Assembly: GCF_001310975.1 (NCBI RefSeq)
Contig: NZ_BAZY01000006.1
Span: forward strand, 1 to 64,000
Source of the DNA: Thermoanaerobacter thermocopriae JCM 7501
GTDB lineage: Bacteria; Bacillota; Thermoanaerobacteria; Thermoanaerobacterales; Thermoanaerobacteraceae
Direction of reading: 5' to 3'
Length of the DNA stretch: 64,000 bases
Under the pieces are notes generated by a model that was not told the origin of the DNA, ran no database searches, and saw only the letters and a list, made by a program, of their open reading frames with translations. Made by a program: the position numbers and the translations under genes. Each line of letters opens with the position of its first letter. The first letter of the stretch is position 1. This document shows, piece after piece, positions 63,016 to 64,000 of this stretch.

Positions 63016-63954
63016 GTGGCTGAGGCTGTAATAGAACTTATTAATTTAACAAAAATTTATGGCACTCAGCCTGCTGTTGACCATTTAAACTTGACTGTTA
63101 AGACAGGTGAAGTTTTTGGCCTTTTAGGGCCGAATGGTGCTGGCAAAACTACCACAATTCTCATGATATTAGGTTTAGTGGAACCTACCCAAGGAGAAGC
63201 AAAGGTTTTAGGTATTAATGCCACGCGTGAACCTTTAAAAGTAAAAAAGTGGGTAGGATATTTGCCCGAAGACGTGGGATTTTATGACGATATGACGGGC
63301 TTAGAAAATTTAATTCTTACCGCACGGTTAAATGGAATGGAAGATGGTAAAGCCCATAAGACTGCAGAAGAACTTTTAAATCGTGTCGGATTGAAAGAAG
63401 CGATAAACAAAAAAGTTGGTGCTTATTCCCGTGGTATGCGTCAGAGATTAGGTTTAGCTGATGCATTGATAAAAAAACCTAAAATGATAATTTTAGATGA
63501 ACCTACTTTAGGGCTTGATCCTGAAGGAATGAGAGAATTCCTCAATCTTATTAGAAAACTTAGCAAAGAAGAAGGAATAACAGTGTTGCTTTCTTCTCAC
63601 CATCTCCATCAAGTTCAAGAAATATGTGACAGAGTGGGGATTTTTGTAAAGGGACGCTTGATTGCACAAGGTACCATTAGTGAATTGGCCAAAAAGCTAT
63701 TTTTTTCTGAACTTTACACTTTTGAAGCAGTTGTAGCGCCTAATGACGATAAGATAATTGAAATTATTTCTAAAATAGAAGGTGTAACAAAAGTGGAAAG
63801 AGAGGATAAAACATTAGTTATAAATGCCAATAAGGACGTGGCACCACAAATAGCAGCTGTGGTTGTAAACAAGGGATATGAGTTACATCGGATTCAACCT
63901 AAAGTCTATGGACTTGACGATATTTACCATTGCTACTTTGAGGGGGTGCAGTAA
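63016..63954 (+). CDS. ABC-2 type exporter ATPase (CcmA family)
   Basis: A 312-residue ATPase. Walker A GLLGPNGAGKTTTIL near residue 37, signature YSRGMRQRLGLADAL near 137, Walker B MIILDEPTLGLDPEG near 156 and switch His in VLLSSHHLHQ near 190. A C-terminal extension of about 90 residues follows, as in NatA/CcmA-type exporters. I chose GTG 63016, with GGGAGGCGG just upstream. The longer in-frame ATG at 62929 lies within the NEW3 gene. It is followed by a permease gene that starts one base after its stop codon. Confidence 0.9.
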   Translation: MAEAVIELINLTKIYGTQPAVDHLNLTVKTGEVFGLLGPNGAGKTTTILMILGLVEPTQGEAKVLGINATREPLKVKKWVGYLPEDVGFYDDMTGLENLILTARLNGMEDGKAHKTAEELLNRVGLKEAINKKVGAYSRGMRQRLGLADALIKKPKMIILDEPTLGLDPEGMREFLNLIRKLSKEEGITVLLSSHHLHQVQEICDRVGIFVKGRLIAQGTISELAKKLFFSELYTFEAVVAPNDDKIIEIISKIEGVTKVEREDKTLVINANKDVAPQIAAVVVNKGYELHRIQPKVYGLDDIYHCYFEGVQ

Positions 63955-63955
63955 A

Positions 63956-64000
63956 ATGCGCCACTCACTTTATGTGTTAGTCAAAAAAGAAGTTTCTGAT
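63956..64000 (+). CDS. ABC-2 type exporter permease, N-terminus only
   Basis: The frame begins MRHSLYVLVKKEVSD at ATG 63956, with GGGGGTGCAG upstream, and runs off the window. The basic N-terminus, the K-K-E-V pattern and the position after the ATPase fit an ABC-2 permease. Only 15 codons are visible. Confidence 0.6.
   Translation, partial: MRHSLYVLVKKEVSD

Noticed and set aside
1-64000. CRISPR arrays, tRNA or rRNA genes, insertion sequences and replication origins
   Set aside because: I saw no regularly spaced repeats, no cloverleaf or rRNA signature, no transposase and no DnaA-box cluster.

Overview
The window is AT-rich, strongly sigma-A-like in its promoters and dense in ABC sugar transporters. 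The set of sporulation-type sigma-H promoter motifs, a branched-chain polyamine synthase (BpsA), the [FeFe]-hydrogenase maturase HydE, an AraM-type glycerol-1-phosphate dehydrogenase and Firmicutes-type GalT/AraR proteins point to a thermophilic, saccharolytic, anaerobic Firmicute, most likely a Thermoanaerobacter or a close relative. This is an inference from family content, not a database match.

Layout. 1-0.9 kb: tail of a transketolase subunit gene and a Uma2 remnant. 0.9-15.1 kb: galactose/galactoside locus (galT, galK, galE, a ROK repressor, a mutarotase-like protein, an ABC importer, GH36 alpha-galactosidase, GH2 beta-galactosidase). 15.6-23.7 kb: mannoside locus (AraC regulator, GH38 alpha-mannosidase, ABC importer) with two identical AraC-type operator/promoter modules. 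24-26.5 kb: formamidase-like enzyme and a DUF815 ATPase. 26.5-38 kb: L-arabinose locus (RbsABC-type importer, araA, araB, araD, araR, araM, transaldolase) with sigma-H-like promoters and TGTACGTACA AraR boxes. 38-42 kb: an orphan solute-binding protein, a class B penicillin-binding protein and a HEPN/MNT pair. 42.0-42.6 kb: a fluoride riboswitch in front of a truncated DUF6062-like gene. 42.6-49.4 kb: sucrose/fructoside operon (ABC importer, GH32, fructokinase, LacI regulator) with a perfect consensus promoter under operator control. 49.5-51.3 kb: bpsA and two small unknown genes. 51.6-56.6 kb: a metallocluster-type module (DUF5320, two NifX-like proteins, two ferredoxin-containing MinD/Mrp ATPases, an MBL-fold protein) convergent with hydE. 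56.7-61.7 kb: a NADH-oxidase-like flavoprotein, a metal-chelate ABC importer and TrmO. 61.8-64 kb: NEW3-domain protein with an ABC-2 exporter, cut by the window end.

How it works together. Oligosaccharides are bound by lipoproteins, imported by ABC permeases, cut inside the cell by GH36, GH2, GH38 or GH32 enzymes, and fed through the Leloir pathway, fructokinase or the AraA-AraB-AraD/transaldolase route. Each locus has its own local regulator (ROK, AraC, AraR, LacI) and recognisable operators. Hairpins without a strong U-tract follow the binding-protein gene in four importers and precede it in a fifth, which would favour binding protein over permease expression.

Quality warning. Eighteen net one-base (or equivalent) reading-frame breaks fall in fourteen genes before 51.3 kb and none after. 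Most are single-base losses or gains in short homopolymers inside otherwise well conserved genes. I think most are sequencing or assembly errors, so genes marked pseudogene because of a single frameshift are probably functional in the organism unless the entry says otherwise.
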